Shown: positions 1 through 9,511, numbered from the stretch's first letter. The stretch is 35,703 nucleotides of DNA from Candidatus Phytoplasma pruni (GCF_013391955.1 NZ_JABUOH010000062.1:1-35703), one strand, 5' to 3'. The notes: generated from the sequence alone by a model not told the origin. Made by a program: numbers and translations.

Positions 1-436
1 TTTTTTTTTTTTTTTAGTATATAATAAGAATTAATAATTCTTCTTGTAAGTGAGATGAATTAATTTTTTTTTGATAAGAAAAAAAATATGTTTTGATTTG
101 TATTAAAATTGGTTCATTTTATCTCTTTTGCTTTTAATTAAATATTTAATGTGAATAACAATAAATAAGAATATTAAAATTAAAAAAAATTTTTTTGAAG
201 CATTGTAAAGAATTAATGAAAGAGGCGGAATTTAAAAAAAATATTCAACCAAGAAGGATTTTTGATTGAATAATATAGTTAAAAAGATCTAACAATTTTT
301 AAAATTAAGGGTTTTTTTAAACAAGAAGAAAAGGGCTAATAAAAATATCTAATGAATTGTTTTAATAACTTAAATCGTTATATTTTACCTCTTTTAAACA
401 ACATTATTAAGGTTATTAAACCTATTAAGGATGAAT
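1..436. other. AT-rich region without a confident gene
   Basis: This stretch begins with a run of 15 T and is almost all A/T. I see no convincing gene. Two short open stretches on the + strand may be decayed gene ends. One of about 34 codons closes with TGA near 270. The other runs from ATG at 352 to TAA at 436-438 (28 codons, Ile/Asn-rich) and ends at the terminator hairpin described next. Neither resembles a family I recognise, and neither has a well-placed ribosome binding site. Confidence 0.5.
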
Positions 437-465
437 AAAAAACTCTTTTTATAGGGAGTTTTTTT
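437..465 (+). terminator. Rho-independent terminator-like hairpin
   Basis: AAAAAACTC (437-445) pairs with GAGTTTTTT (456-464), followed directly by more T. It would end any transcript entering from the left edge. It also occupies the TTG codon at 464 that opens the next reading frame, which is one reason to prefer the downstream ATG at 518 as the true start. Confidence 0.6.
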
Positions 466-517
466 GAAAATAAACAATATTAGAAAAAATAAGCCAGGAA
501 AGGATAGTATATTATCT

Positions 518-2605
518 ATGTCAAAAAAACGTAAAAAGATTGTCGCTACTATCATCTTTTTAACAGCTATTGTTGTTGCGTCTCTGGCTTTCTTTTTTAG
601 AAAACAATTAATTCATTTCTTTAACCAACATTTTAGAAATAAAGAAAGCTCATTGGAAAGAAAAACAGGGGATGGCAATTCCAACGAACAAGACCAGAAA
701 AAACCCATTAAAATTGTTGCTATAACGCCAGAAGAAAAACAAAAAGAAAGCGAAAAAGAAAAAGAAACTTATCGCGAATTGGTTAAACAAATAAAAGAAA
801 TAAGATTGGATAAAATTCCGAGAAAATACCAAGATTTATTGAAAACCGTGAAAGAAAAAAATAACGAAGGAAAAGAGAATTTCTCTGATACTAACGCTAA
901 TAAGAATGCAATTGTTTCCTTACAGAAAAGATTACAAGCATTGATTGAAGAATGGGAAAGAAAAAAACAAACTTTAATAGAAACAAAAATAAATCCTAAA
1001 GAAAAAGAAATAGATAAAAAAAATACTGAAATAAATGCTAAAAAATCAGAAATTTATTATAAAAATCAAGAATTAGTTACTAACAAAAATACATTCGACA
1101 TTCAAACAGGTAGTTTATCTCAAAATCGATATGAAATCTTTGTAAAACAACAAGAAATAAGTACAAAAGAAACAAAGATTAATAATTTGAAAAGCCAACA
1201 AATTACCAATGTTGATAGTTTGTTGGGCAACACAGAAGCAGAAACAAATAAAATAAGACAAGGCGCCAGAGACAAAAACAGGCAATTCGAAAATTCTATT
1301 AATGATTTAAATAAAGAAATCACTTTTTTAAAAAAACAAAAAACAGATAAAGAAAATTACATTACAAATGATTTAAATCCAAATATAATAATTTTACAAG
1401 GTAAAAACACAACTTTAGAAAACGAATTCAACAAGTTAAATTCTGACAAACTAATTTTGAAACAGACAAAACAACAATTAGAACAAGAACTTGAACAATT
1501 AAAAGCAGAATTGGCTAAATTAGAAGACGAAATAAAAGATTTTACACATTTAAAAGATAAATACTTACCGGAAGTTAAAAACTACATAAAAGACAATATT
1601 AACGACAATAATCAATTATTAACTGTTAAGGAGATGCAACCAGAATTATTAAACAGAGATGATCATAATAAACTACAACAAAAAACTAATGACACCAATT
1701 CCGCAGATATAAAAAAGATAATTTCTTTTGTTGAAAAATTAATTAAAATAGAGAAATTAAAAAATGATTTACAAGAAATTTTATTAGAAAGAAATGTTCT
1801 AGTCAACCATAAACTCCTTTTAAATTTAAAAAAAACAGCCACCCATCGTTTAAAAAAAGCAGAACAAATCGCTCACAATCCTTTTGTCAACGATATTGAA
1901 AATGATTATAGCAATAACACCATTCCTGGAGAAATACTTCAATTAAATTTACTTTTAAATGTGGTTGATAATCATTTACCCAAAGGAGATGAAACTTTTA
2001 AATGGAGACAAGAAGCGTTAAAGAGAGAAGCGAATCAAAATCAAGGAACAATAAATCCTGATTGGTTGACAATACAAAAAATAATATCAAGCTCCACTGT
2101 AAAAAACGGTGCTCAAAACATTTTTAATCCAAAAAACATTGACCATCAAGATGAAGAATATTTAAATTATGATCAATCACAACAATATGCTCGCTTTTTA
2201 GACGAATTAACAGATTATAATGACTTTCAAGAAAAACAAAAAGAAAATAAATATTATCCGTTTTTAACTCGTCAAGAAATGTTTCAAATAGCGGAAGATA
2301 TGTTGAAAAAAACAGATCAAAAAGACAAAAAAAACTTTGAAACCAAGTTTAAAGAAAGTTTTTCAAATGATGTTTCCAAACAAACATTAGATTTTGATGA
2401 TTTTTTTAATAATTTTAAAAATGATCAAACATTAGAGGATACATGGACTTCCAATTTTACAAACAATAACGAAACAACAACAAAATTGGAATTTCCATTG
2501 ATGAAAAATAAAAACTTACTTCTGGATGAAATTCAAGATCCACAACAAACAAATATTAAAGAATTTTTACAAAACACAGAGATTATAGAACGATTAAATA
2601 TTTAA
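518..2605 (+). CDS. Membrane-anchored coiled-coil protein, unknown function
   Basis: I do not recognise a family. The frame is open from a TTG at 464, but that codon lies in a terminator hairpin. The ATG at 518 is preceded by AGGAAAGG (496-503), so I start there (695 residues). A basic N-terminus (MSKKRKK) is followed by one hydrophobic segment at about residues 8-28. A long Glu/Lys/Gln/Asn-rich heptad region, likely coiled coil, covers about residues 50-430, and a mixed C-terminal domain covers about 430-695. No catalytic motif is visible. The positive-inside rule puts the body outside the membrane. It is the first of four same-strand genes, each with an N-terminal hydrophobic segment, leading to an AAA+ ATPase and an M41 peptidase. 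That suggests, as inference only, a scaffold or substrate-handling part of that assembly. Confidence 0.8.
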   Translation: MSKKRKKIVATIIFLTAIVVASLAFFFRKQLIHFFNQHFRNKESSLERKTGDGNSNEQDQKKPIKIVAITPEEKQKESEKEKETYRELVKQIKEIRLDKIPRKYQDLLKTVKEKNNEGKENFSDTNANKNAIVSLQKRLQALIEEWERKKQTLIETKINPKEKEIDKKNTEINAKKSEIYYKNQELVTNKNTFDIQTGSLSQNRYEIFVKQQEISTKETKINNLKSQQITNVDSLLGNTEAETNKIRQGARDKNRQFENSINDLNKEITFLKKQKTDKENYITNDLNPNIIILQGKNTTLENEFNKLNSDKLILKQTKQQLEQELEQLKAELAKLEDEIKDFTHLKDKYLPEVKNYIKDNINDNNQLLTVKEMQPELLNRDDHNKLQQKTNDTNSADIKKIISFVEKLIKIEKLKNDLQEILLERNVLVNHKLLLNLKKTATHRLKKAEQIAHNPFVNDIENDYSNNTIPGEILQLNLLLNVVDNHLPKGDETFKWRQEALKREANQNQGTINPDWLTIQKIISSSTVKNGAQNIFNPKNIDHQDEEYLNYDQSQQYARFLDELTDYNDFQEKQKENKYYPFLTRQEMFQIAEDMLKKTDQKDKKNFETKFKESFSNDVSKQTLDFDDFFNNFKNDQTLEDTWTSNFTNNNETTTKLEFPLMKNKNLLLDEIQDPQQTNIKEFLQNTEIIERLNI

Positions 2606-2649
2606 CCAAAAATATGACAATTTAAAAAACCTGAAAGGAAAATAAAAAA

Positions 2650-3576
2650 ATGAATTTTTTTAAAAAAAATAAAAAAGTAATTTTAATTACTGTCGGTTTG
2701 ATAGTTCTTTTAGCTATGAATATTGCCGCTTACTATCATTTATCACAACGCATTAAGAAACAAGAGGAGAAAACGCTTGCCTCTCAACCTTTAGGTAAAA
2801 AAACAAAGAAACCAAGTTCGCCAAATAATCAGAATAATCCTACGCCAGCCAATCTATCAGAGGGAACAAATTCGCAGGGGAATAACGAAGAAGAAGACGA
2901 TGACCAAACAGAAACGCCAACAGAAATATTAGCGAAAATTAAAGAATTATTAAAACAAAGTTCAAAAATAACAGAAACAGAAAATGTGAATAACGCAATA
3001 ATAAACAGAGAAAAACAAACAATAAGTGAAGCAACCCAAAAAATTAAAAATACACTAACACAAATAGAAAAAATAAGAAACGAAAGAACTACTGATAAAG
3101 AAGTTAAAAAAATCTTTGAAACCCATTTGCAAAAATTTCAAGCAGGCAACACTCGCGAAGAGCAAGAATTAGCTCAAATGATGAAATTTTTCATCGAAGT
3201 TTCTAACACTCTTCAAAGACAAGTTAATTCTTTAGACGAACATACAACAGACTTGTCAAATTTGAATCATAATGAGAAAGATGCAAGAACAACATTCATA
3301 GCGGAAAAAAAACAAAAAACAGAAAACAAATATGCAAACATAAATACAATACGCAATTACTTAAACCCTTTTGCTGCTATTTTATCATTAGCCAAAGACA
3401 TGCCGGACGAAATAACAACTTTAGAAGGAACAGGGCAAATTTCAGCAGAAGAAAAAACAGCATGGGGAGAAATCAAAAAAGAATTACCAAAAATAAGTAA
3501 AGAATTAAGAAAACATATTATAAAAAGTTCAAGAGAGGAACTTATTCAATTGCTTCAAAAGTTAAGATCTCTTTGA
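2650..3576 (+). CDS. Membrane-anchored coiled-coil protein, unknown function
   Basis: A 308-residue protein with no family I recognise. ATG at 2650 follows GAAAGGAAA at a normal distance. Residues 1-10 are basic (MNFFKKNKKV). Residues about 10-28 form one transmembrane segment. Residues about 45-95 are a low-complexity Asn/Pro/Glu/Asp-rich linker, and about 95-308 are helical and rich in Lys, Glu and Gln, with coiled-coil character. The organisation is a smaller copy of that of the upstream gene, 44 bases away, and the two may be co-transcribed. The stop codon is TGA, which matters for taxonomy because mycoplasmas read TGA as Trp. Predicted topology is N-inside, body outside. Function is unknown; the context suggests a partner of the AAA+ ATPase encoded next. 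Confidence 0.8.
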   Translation: MNFFKKNKKVILITVGLIVLLAMNIAAYYHLSQRIKKQEEKTLASQPLGKKTKKPSSPNNQNNPTPANLSEGTNSQGNNEEEDDDQTETPTEILAKIKELLKQSSKITETENVNNAIINREKQTISEATQKIKNTLTQIEKIRNERTTDKEVKKIFETHLQKFQAGNTREEQELAQMMKFFIEVSNTLQRQVNSLDEHTTDLSNLNHNEKDARTTFIAEKKQKTENKYANINTIRNYLNPFAAILSLAKDMPDEITTLEGTGQISAEEKTAWGEIKKELPKISKELRKHIIKSSREELIQLLQKLRSL

Positions 3577-3653
3577 CCCAATGATTAAAAAATAAATTCA
3601 TTTGATACAAAATTTTAAAAGATTGATCAAATTAAATATAAAAAGGAAAGAAA

Positions 3654-4985
3654 ATGAAACAAAAAAAACTCACTAATAAAAAACAATTTTTATTGTTATT
3701 ATCAGTTTCCTTATTGTTTTTATTAATAGTGTTTTCGTTAACTTTAATTGGTGCTGCGAAAAACCCAAATCAAACAAGTTCAACAAATAATAAGCAAAGT
3801 TTAAATAATAATAGAAATAATAATAAACCAGTTAAAAGTAGCGGAAGTGGCAATAATAGTGCTTTAGTAGAAGCCTTATCGCCGCCCGATTTCAACTGGG
3901 GAAGTTTTCCTGATTGGGGCAAAGTTTACGGAATGAAAACTCAAAAAGCTCAATTAGAAAAAGTAATTCATCGTTTTCAGTTAGAAAACAAATCAAATTA
4001 TACGTTAAGAAATGAAGATAGAAAAGAAGCTGTCGTACAACCGGATGGAAAAACTCAAATACAAGTTGTAGAAGAATGGAAAGAAGAAATAGCTCACCCA
4101 AAAGGGACTATTTTCTACGGCCCGCCGGGAACCGGTAAAACTTATTTAGCTAAAGCTTTCGCTAAAAAAGCGGAAATGTCTTTTTACACTCTAACTCCTG
4201 ATTCTACTACAGAAGAAATTAAAAAAGTCTTCTCTAAAGCAAAAACCAATTCACCTAGTATTATATTTGTGGATGAAGCGGAAGAAGTTTTAAAAGAAAG
4301 AACTTTACCGAATATTAGTGCTGCTCAAAATGTAAAAACATGTCTTTTTTTAAGTGAATTAGATGGAGTAGGAACTGATCCAGATCGTCCTTTTTATTTT
4401 ATCGCTGCTACCAATCACTTAAATACCATTGATGATGCTATTAGAAGTCGTTTAGATCAAACTTATGTTGGTTATTTGAAAAAAGAAGAAAGATTAGGGT
4501 TTTTAAAAATTATAAGCGGCAAATTGGATATGGATCCTTTAGCTAAAAAATATTTAGAAGTTATTGTGGCTAAATTAAATAGAGCTATGGAAATTCCTGA
4601 TAAATTTGCTAAGGCGATAACTGACAAAGGTTATAAAATGGATGCTTTAGGAGTAATCGAAGAACAAGGCGCTTTAGAACCGTCTGAATTCGGCGATACA
4701 AGAACTCCTGAAGAAAAAGAGAGAAAAAAATTACACGATTTAACCGAAAGAGTTAAAAAACACTTTTACTTGCTTGGTTCCAATCGTAAATTAACTCATT
4801 TGATAGATAAAGCTGCTGCTAATGCAGGTTTCCATGGTCACGGTCAAATTTTAATTTCTGATTTAGAAGAAGCTTTAGCGGAATTAATCGGTAATTCTTC
4901 AGAATATTTAGGCGCGATTAATGATGAAGACTTTACAAAATTACACATACGATCAAATAACAATAATCAACCAAATAATAATTAA
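3654..4985 (+). CDS. FtsH-like AAA+ ATPase with N-terminal membrane anchor, no protease domain
   Basis: A 443-residue AAA+ ATPase. ATG at 3654 follows AAAAGGAAAG. One hydrophobic segment (about residues 11-34) is followed by an Asn/Ser-rich linker (35-70) and the AAA+ module. Visible motifs are Walker A GPPGTGKT (156-163, Lys162), Walker B IIFVDEAE (Asp207, Glu208), sensor-1 Asn254 in AATNH, and the arginine-finger region at Arg264/Arg266. The C-terminal helical lid covers about 280-430. The motifs look intact, so ATP hydrolysis is likely. The FtsH zinc-protease domain is absent, but an M41 domain is encoded in the next gene 14 bases downstream, so the pair resembles an FtsH split in two. The basic N-terminus and single span predict an outward-facing ATPase, which would need ATP from host cytosol. 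The alternative is a cytoplasmic ATPase with reversed topology. Product class is sure; role is inference. Confidence 0.92.
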   Translation: MKQKKLTNKKQFLLLLSVSLLFLLIVFSLTLIGAAKNPNQTSSTNNKQSLNNNRNNNKPVKSSGSGNNSALVEALSPPDFNWGSFPDWGKVYGMKTQKAQLEKVIHRFQLENKSNYTLRNEDRKEAVVQPDGKTQIQVVEEWKEEIAHPKGTIFYGPPGTGKTYLAKAFAKKAEMSFYTLTPDSTTEEIKKVFSKAKTNSPSIIFVDEAEEVLKERTLPNISAAQNVKTCLFLSELDGVGTDPDRPFYFIAATNHLNTIDDAIRSRLDQTYVGYLKKEERLGFLKIISGKLDMDPLAKKYLEVIVAKLNRAMEIPDKFAKAITDKGYKMDALGVIEEQGALEPSEFGDTRTPEEKERKKLHDLTERVKKHFYLLGSNRKLTHLIDKAAANAGFHGHGQILISDLEEALAELIGNSSEYLGAINDEDFTKLHIRSNNNNQPNNN

Positions 4986-4999
4986 AAGGTAATAGAAAA

Positions 5000-7900
5000 A
5001 TGAATATAAAAAAGAATAGTTTTTATAAAAGCATAAAATTAATTATTTTTATAATCTTTTCTTTATTATCTTTTTTTTCTCTTTTTTTTAATAATAACGT
5101 CATAAGTGCTTATAGTCAAGAAAAAGAACAACAAATAAGGTCTCAAATTCAAAGAGCTGAGGAATATAATTCCAAATCTGCTAATCGGCAAACGGTTTCT
5201 CAGCCAATACCGTTTAATCCGGATAAGTTTAATAATGTGACCACAGAATGGATTAATAGCGTTGTTCCTCAACAAACAGATAATTCAAATGATAAAACAA
5301 AAGAATTTAATCCGGATAAATTTAAAGATGTGACGGCAGAATGGATTAATAGCGTTATTCCTCCAACCATGCCGGATCCGAACAAGGAACCAAGACCTTT
5401 TAATCCTAGCAATTTTAATAATGTTAATCAAGCACGGATTGATAGCGTTATTCCTCGACAAATAGTTAATTCAAATGATAAGCCAAAAGAATTTAATCCT
5501 AGTAATTTTAATAATGTGACCACAGAATGGATTAATAATGTTGCTAAAAACGATGAATTAGAAAGAAAAGAAGAAGAAAGAGAAAGAAAAGAAGAAGAAA
5601 TTCGACAAGCTTATAAGAAGCAACGCGAATATCATGAAGAATATTTTAGATCAGGAAACACTATTTACAATGGTCAAAAATACGAAACAACACCAGAAGG
5701 TGCATTGGAAAATCGAAAGAACGAATACAACATTTTAGGACAAAAGGTAGACATCGTTTTCAACTCAGTTGAAGAAAGACGAGCGTACGCCAACACAAGA
5801 GGTTATCATACTAAAGTTAATAATTATACTCATCCTACAAGCGATGGATCAGCAATTGTTAGAAATTTCCCTTATATTCTCACTACTGATATTGCCGGAA
5901 AACAAATTAAAACTGATCTTTATAACGCTTATTACGACTTATTAAGTAAGTTCAAAGATAATCAAAAAAAATTAAACGAAATCAGACACAAATTAGAAGT
6001 ACAAATTGAAAACAAAAAAGAAAATTTCAATCAGGCTTTAGAAAAAAATGTTATCGAAAAAACAGATTTAACGCCAGAAGAAGAACAAAATTTAACACCA
6101 GAAGGAAAACAAAATTTATCTTCATTAAAAAAAAAATTAAATATCTTATTAAAAGAAGAATTAAATATCTTTTTAAAAGATATCCCTCTGGAACCTATTA
6201 ACCAAGGGGTTGATTTTATTTTCGAAGCACATAAATTCCAATTTGAAGACAATTTTTTACAAAAAAATTACCTTATTTTAGAGAAAATAACTACTTTAAA
6301 TCAACAATTTGAAAAAAATACAAAAGAATCATACGAAGAAAATGATAAAAACTTTCAACTAATTCCTAAAGATCTAGAACAAACATATCAAAAACATATG
6401 CTAGATTTAAAATTACGTTTCAAAGCTTTTTTAACGTCAGAAAATAAAGAAGCTCCGCTTTTTCAAGATGTTTTAAACGCTTTTAAAACGATAATAGATA
6501 AACTTCAAACAACTAACGAAGCCAATATTGAATTAACTTTAGAAACAATTCAAAATAAAATTAAGGCTTTTGAAACACTAATCAAAAAGAAAACAGACAA
6601 CATTGATCAAAAATACCGCAAAATTAAAGAAGAACAAGGTCTGGACGGTATTAATTTATTAGACCAAAAAACAGAAATTGACAATTTAAAACTAGAAGCT
6701 AATAAATTAATCGAACATATTAAAACAGAACAAGATCACATTAGTAAACACAATAACTTGATTAAAGAACAAATTGATAAAATCAATAAAGAGTGGGGAG
6801 ATTTAAAACGACCTACTACAATTGATCAAACATTTCATGAAATGCTTAAAACCCATTTTAACGAAATGGCTGCTTTAAAAAACTTAATTGATGTTAAAAA
6901 TGCAGAATTAGATGAATGGATTAAAAAGTTTGAAGAGATTAAACAAGAAGTTGATGAAAAACGTCAAGTTAATCTAAATATGTTAGATCAAATCCCTACA
7001 AATAATGATTATGGTTCAAATGTTTTAAAAAACCAAATTATAGAACAATTTGTTTCCATTCAAAAACCTAAATTTATAAGTGATTTAAGCAAAAAAGATA
7101 AAGAAACTAGTAATACATATCCAGATGGCAACCCCATAGAAGATTACAGAAATTATAAAACTAGTTTTGATCACTACCAAAAAATACGTGGCAAATTTGA
7201 AGCTTTAAATGAATTAATTGCAGAAACAAGCCAAGATATTAATGACAAGATTGTTGAATTAACGACAAAATATGCAACAGAAAAAGATAGAAGAAACAAA
7301 GAATTACAAGAATTGATGGACAAAAATAAAAAATATACTGCAAAAATGAAAAATAAATTAGAAACTGATCCTAAATTTGTTAAACATTGCAATAAGTTCA
7401 GAACTTATGTTAATGGAGAAACCGGAAAACAAACCAACAGCATTAATCAATTCAACGACACTGAAGAAAAATCAAATACGGATTTAAATAATTTATACGA
7501 AAAAAGAAGAGATTTGTTAGAAGAAAAACTTCGATTAAATCAAACATTTTTCCAAAATGAATACGGTAATATAAAAAATGAATTGTCAAAACTACAAGAC
7601 ATTGAAAAAGAAATTGATACAACTTACAAAAATACGAAAACACAAGAAGGATTGATAAAACAGGCTTTAAAAGACATAGAAGAACTAAAAAGAAAAATAA
7701 AAGATCAAATCGAAAGTTTAAAAAATACTTATTTAAACGTTGATTCTGTTGATAAATTGATAAAACAAGAAAATATTGCTTATTTAGAAACTTTAATACA
7801 AACCATTGAAACAGATATTGAAATGGATGAACAACATCCTATTTTAAAAAAAAACGAAGAATATGAAAATTCAATCGTTCAAGAAATACAAAGATTGACA

Positions 7901-9334
7901 AATCTTATTGATAAAAAAAACAAAAAAAGAGGAGAAATATCAAAAGAAATAAATGCGCATGAGAAAGAAATAAACGATCACGCAGGAACAATCAATCAAC
8001 AACGAAGGATCAGCGACGAGTATCAGAGATTAAGCTGGGAATCAAATGCTTTTATTGTTTTCTTAGAAGGTCAAAAAGTGAGGTTTAATCGGGAATCAAG
8101 TCCGGATTGGGTTTCCAGACAAGAAGACACAAATGAACAAACTATTAAAAAGTCTCAAGACGAAATAGAAAAAGATAAAAAGGAAACGCTTGATTTAAAA
8201 ACAAAAATTAAAACAAAAAAACAAGAAATAGAAGCTTTGCAAAAAGAAATTGATTCTTATTCATTCGCTTCTTTGGTTCCTCTTGTAAACATAGAAAATT
8301 TATCAAATTTAAATAGGGAAGCAACATATTTAAACGGTGACATAAATTATTTAGAAAAAAACATAAAATTTAACGAAAGTTTAATTAAATTAATCAAAAA
8401 AGAACCTCTAACAGAAAGGACAGTTGATACGTTAGAAACTTTAATTGGATTAAAAAAACAAGACATACAATTTTATGAAAATAAAAGGACAGATATTAAA
8501 AACAAAATAAATGAATTACAAGCAAAAATAGAAGAATTAAAAACATTGATAAAAATTAAAGAAGAAGAAATTGCTCGTTTAGACAAAGAAATTAATCAAC
8601 ATGCCCTTGATCGCAAAGAAAACAATTCTTTGTTAAACATTGAATATTTAAAACAACGGCTTATAAGAGACCTTAAGTCCGAAATTTCAGGCAAAAAAAG
8701 CCTCATTAACGAAAACAAAGCAAACATTAAAACATTAAGAACACAATTTGAAAACGCTTTTATTCAAGCGAACGAACAATCCAAAAAAATTAAAGATTTA
8801 TATTTGGAGTATGATAAAAATTGTTTTAAAATAGGTTTGCTTGACGGCGTAGCTAAAACTGCTTATCATGAAACCGGACATGTTATAGGAAATTTAAAAG
8901 GCAATAATGAAATAAGTTTCGTCACTATCATACCTAATGAAAAAGAAAGTTATAAGGGTGTTACTGTAGCGAATGCGAGTCCTCTATCTGATAAAAAACA
9001 ACAACTCTTAATGACGTTAGCCGGCACCGCTAGTGAAAAAAGATTAAATGAACAATATAAATTAATTAAACGAAGAATAGGCTTAGGTTCAGGGCAGAGA
9101 AACCATGAAGATTCTAACAAAAGATCCGACAACTATGTTGCTTATGAATTGATGAAAAACATGAATATAGTGCCTAATGATCCTAATTACGATAAATACA
9201 TTCAAGAATCTAAAAACATGTTAGAAAACAATTCAGCTTTATTAGAAGAAATAGTTCGTGCTTTATTATTTGAAAAAGAAACTCTTTATAAAGATGATAT
9301 CGACAAGATTGTAAATACGTTTCCTTTAAAATAA
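5000..9334 (+). CDS. Giant coiled-coil protein with signal sequence and C-terminal M41 (FtsH-type) zinc peptidase domain
   Basis: A 1444-residue protein starting at ATG 5000 (AAAGG upstream), probably translationally linked to the AAA+ gene 14 bases before it. Residues 1-37 look like a signal peptide or signal anchor, possibly cleaved after VISA. Residues 72-181 hold four repeats of 31 residues starting FNPxxF. Residues about 290-1270 are long coiled coil. The end (about 1275-1444) matches the FtsH peptidase domain: AYHETGH with zinc ligands His1290 and His1294 and catalytic Glu1291. An LAGTASE segment and the block RSDNYVAYELMKNM align with FtsH SNDxxxAT, placing the third zinc ligand at Asp1377. 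A typical M41 C-terminal helical region follows. There is no Walker motif, so ATP-driven feeding would have to come from the upstream AAA+ protein. The peptidase is very likely active; the biological target is unknown. Confidence 0.92.
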   Translation: MNIKKNSFYKSIKLIIFIIFSLLSFFSLFFNNNVISAYSQEKEQQIRSQIQRAEEYNSKSANRQTVSQPIPFNPDKFNNVTTEWINSVVPQQTDNSNDKTKEFNPDKFKDVTAEWINSVIPPTMPDPNKEPRPFNPSNFNNVNQARIDSVIPRQIVNSNDKPKEFNPSNFNNVTTEWINNVAKNDELERKEEERERKEEEIRQAYKKQREYHEEYFRSGNTIYNGQKYETTPEGALENRKNEYNILGQKVDIVFNSVEERRAYANTRGYHTKVNNYTHPTSDGSAIVRNFPYILTTDIAGKQIKTDLYNAYYDLLSKFKDNQKKLNEIRHKLEVQIENKKENFNQALEKNVIEKTDLTPEEEQNLTPEGKQNLSSLKKKLNILLKEELNIFLKDIPLEPINQGVDFIFEAHKFQFEDNFLQKNYLILEKITTLNQQFEKNTKESYEENDKNFQLIPKDLEQTYQKHMLDLKLRFKAFLTSENKEAPLFQDVLNAFKTIIDKLQTTNEANIELTLETIQNKIKAFETLIKKKTDNIDQKYRKIKEEQGLDGINLLDQKTEIDNLKLEANKLIEHIKTEQDHISKHNNLIKEQIDKINKEWGDLKRPTTIDQTFHEMLKTHFNEMAALKNLIDVKNAELDEWIKKFEEIKQEVDEKRQVNLNMLDQIPTNNDYGSNVLKNQIIEQFVSIQKPKFISDLSKKDKETSNTYPDGNPIEDYRNYKTSFDHYQKIRGKFEALNELIAETSQDINDKIVELTTKYATEKDRRNKELQELMDKNKKYTAKMKNKLETDPKFVKHCNKFRTYVNGETGKQTNSINQFNDTEEKSNTDLNNLYEKRRDLLEEKLRLNQTFFQNEYGNIKNELSKLQDIEKEIDTTYKNTKTQEGLIKQALKDIEELKRKIKDQIESLKNTYLNVDSVDKLIKQENIAYLETLIQTIETDIEMDEQHPILKKNEEYENSIVQEIQRLTNLIDKKNKKRGEISKEINAHEKEINDHAGTINQQRRISDEYQRLSWESNAFIVFLEGQKVRFNRESSPDWVSRQEDTNEQTIKKSQDEIEKDKKETLDLKTKIKTKKQEIEALQKEIDSYSFASLVPLVNIENLSNLNREATYLNGDINYLEKNIKFNESLIKLIKKEPLTERTVDTLETLIGLKKQDIQFYENKRTDIKNKINELQAKIEELKTLIKIKEEEIARLDKEINQHALDRKENNSLLNIEYLKQRLIRDLKSEISGKKSLINENKANIKTLRTQFENAFIQANEQSKKIKDLYLEYDKNCFKIGLLDGVAKTAYHETGHVIGNLKGNNEISFVTIIPNEKESYKGVTVANASPLSDKKQQLLMTLAGTASEKRLNEQYKLIKRRIGLGSGQRNHEDSNKRSDNYVAYELMKNMNIVPNDPNYDKYIQESKNMLENNSALLEEIVRALLFEKETLYKDDIDKIVNTFPLK
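5213..5542 (+). repeat. Four in-frame 93-nt repeats coding 31-residue units
   Basis: Units begin at 5213, 5306, 5399 and 5492, exactly 93 bases (31 codons) apart; the last is cut short after about 17 codons. Each begins FNPxxFxxV, and three of the four continue with EWIN. The third unit reads ARID at that point. Both DNA and protein are repeated, with units 2-4 diverged. The repeat lies just after the signal sequence, where a variable surface repeat might be expected. Confidence 0.85.
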
Positions 9335-9378
9335 TAATCTTTAATCCTTTCTATCTTTTCACTTAACTAAAGATAGTT

Positions 9379-9410
9379 AAAAAACCACTAATTTTAGTGG
9401 TTTTTTCTTT
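9379..9410 (+). terminator. Rho-independent terminator of the AAA+/M41 cluster
   Basis: AAAAAACCACTAA (9379-9391) pairs with TTAGTGGTTTTTT (9394-9406), then more T. It lies 45 bases after the stop of the 1444-residue gene and closes the first + strand gene cluster. Confidence 0.85.
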
Positions 9411-9511
9411 CTTAAAAATATTTCTAATATAAAATTATCACCTTTAATAAAAACAAGCTTTTTTAACCCTTTTAGAGCTTATTCTTTCTTATCTTAAAAT
9501 GAATAAAAAAT

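Noticed and set aside
352-438. 28-codon frame before the first terminator
   Set aside because: Too short and unlike any family I know. It could be a gene remnant, so it is noted in the region entry but not called a gene.
464-517. TTG at 464 as start of the first coiled-coil gene
   Set aside because: It lies within the terminator hairpin and lacks a ribosome binding site. ATG 518 has AGGAAAGG upstream and keeps the membrane segment near the N-terminus.
5000-9334. Reading the 1444-residue protein as a phage tail-length or SMC-like protein because of its coiled coil
   Set aside because: No Walker motifs and no phage neighbours. The C-terminal M41 domain with all zinc ligands and the signal sequence explain it better.
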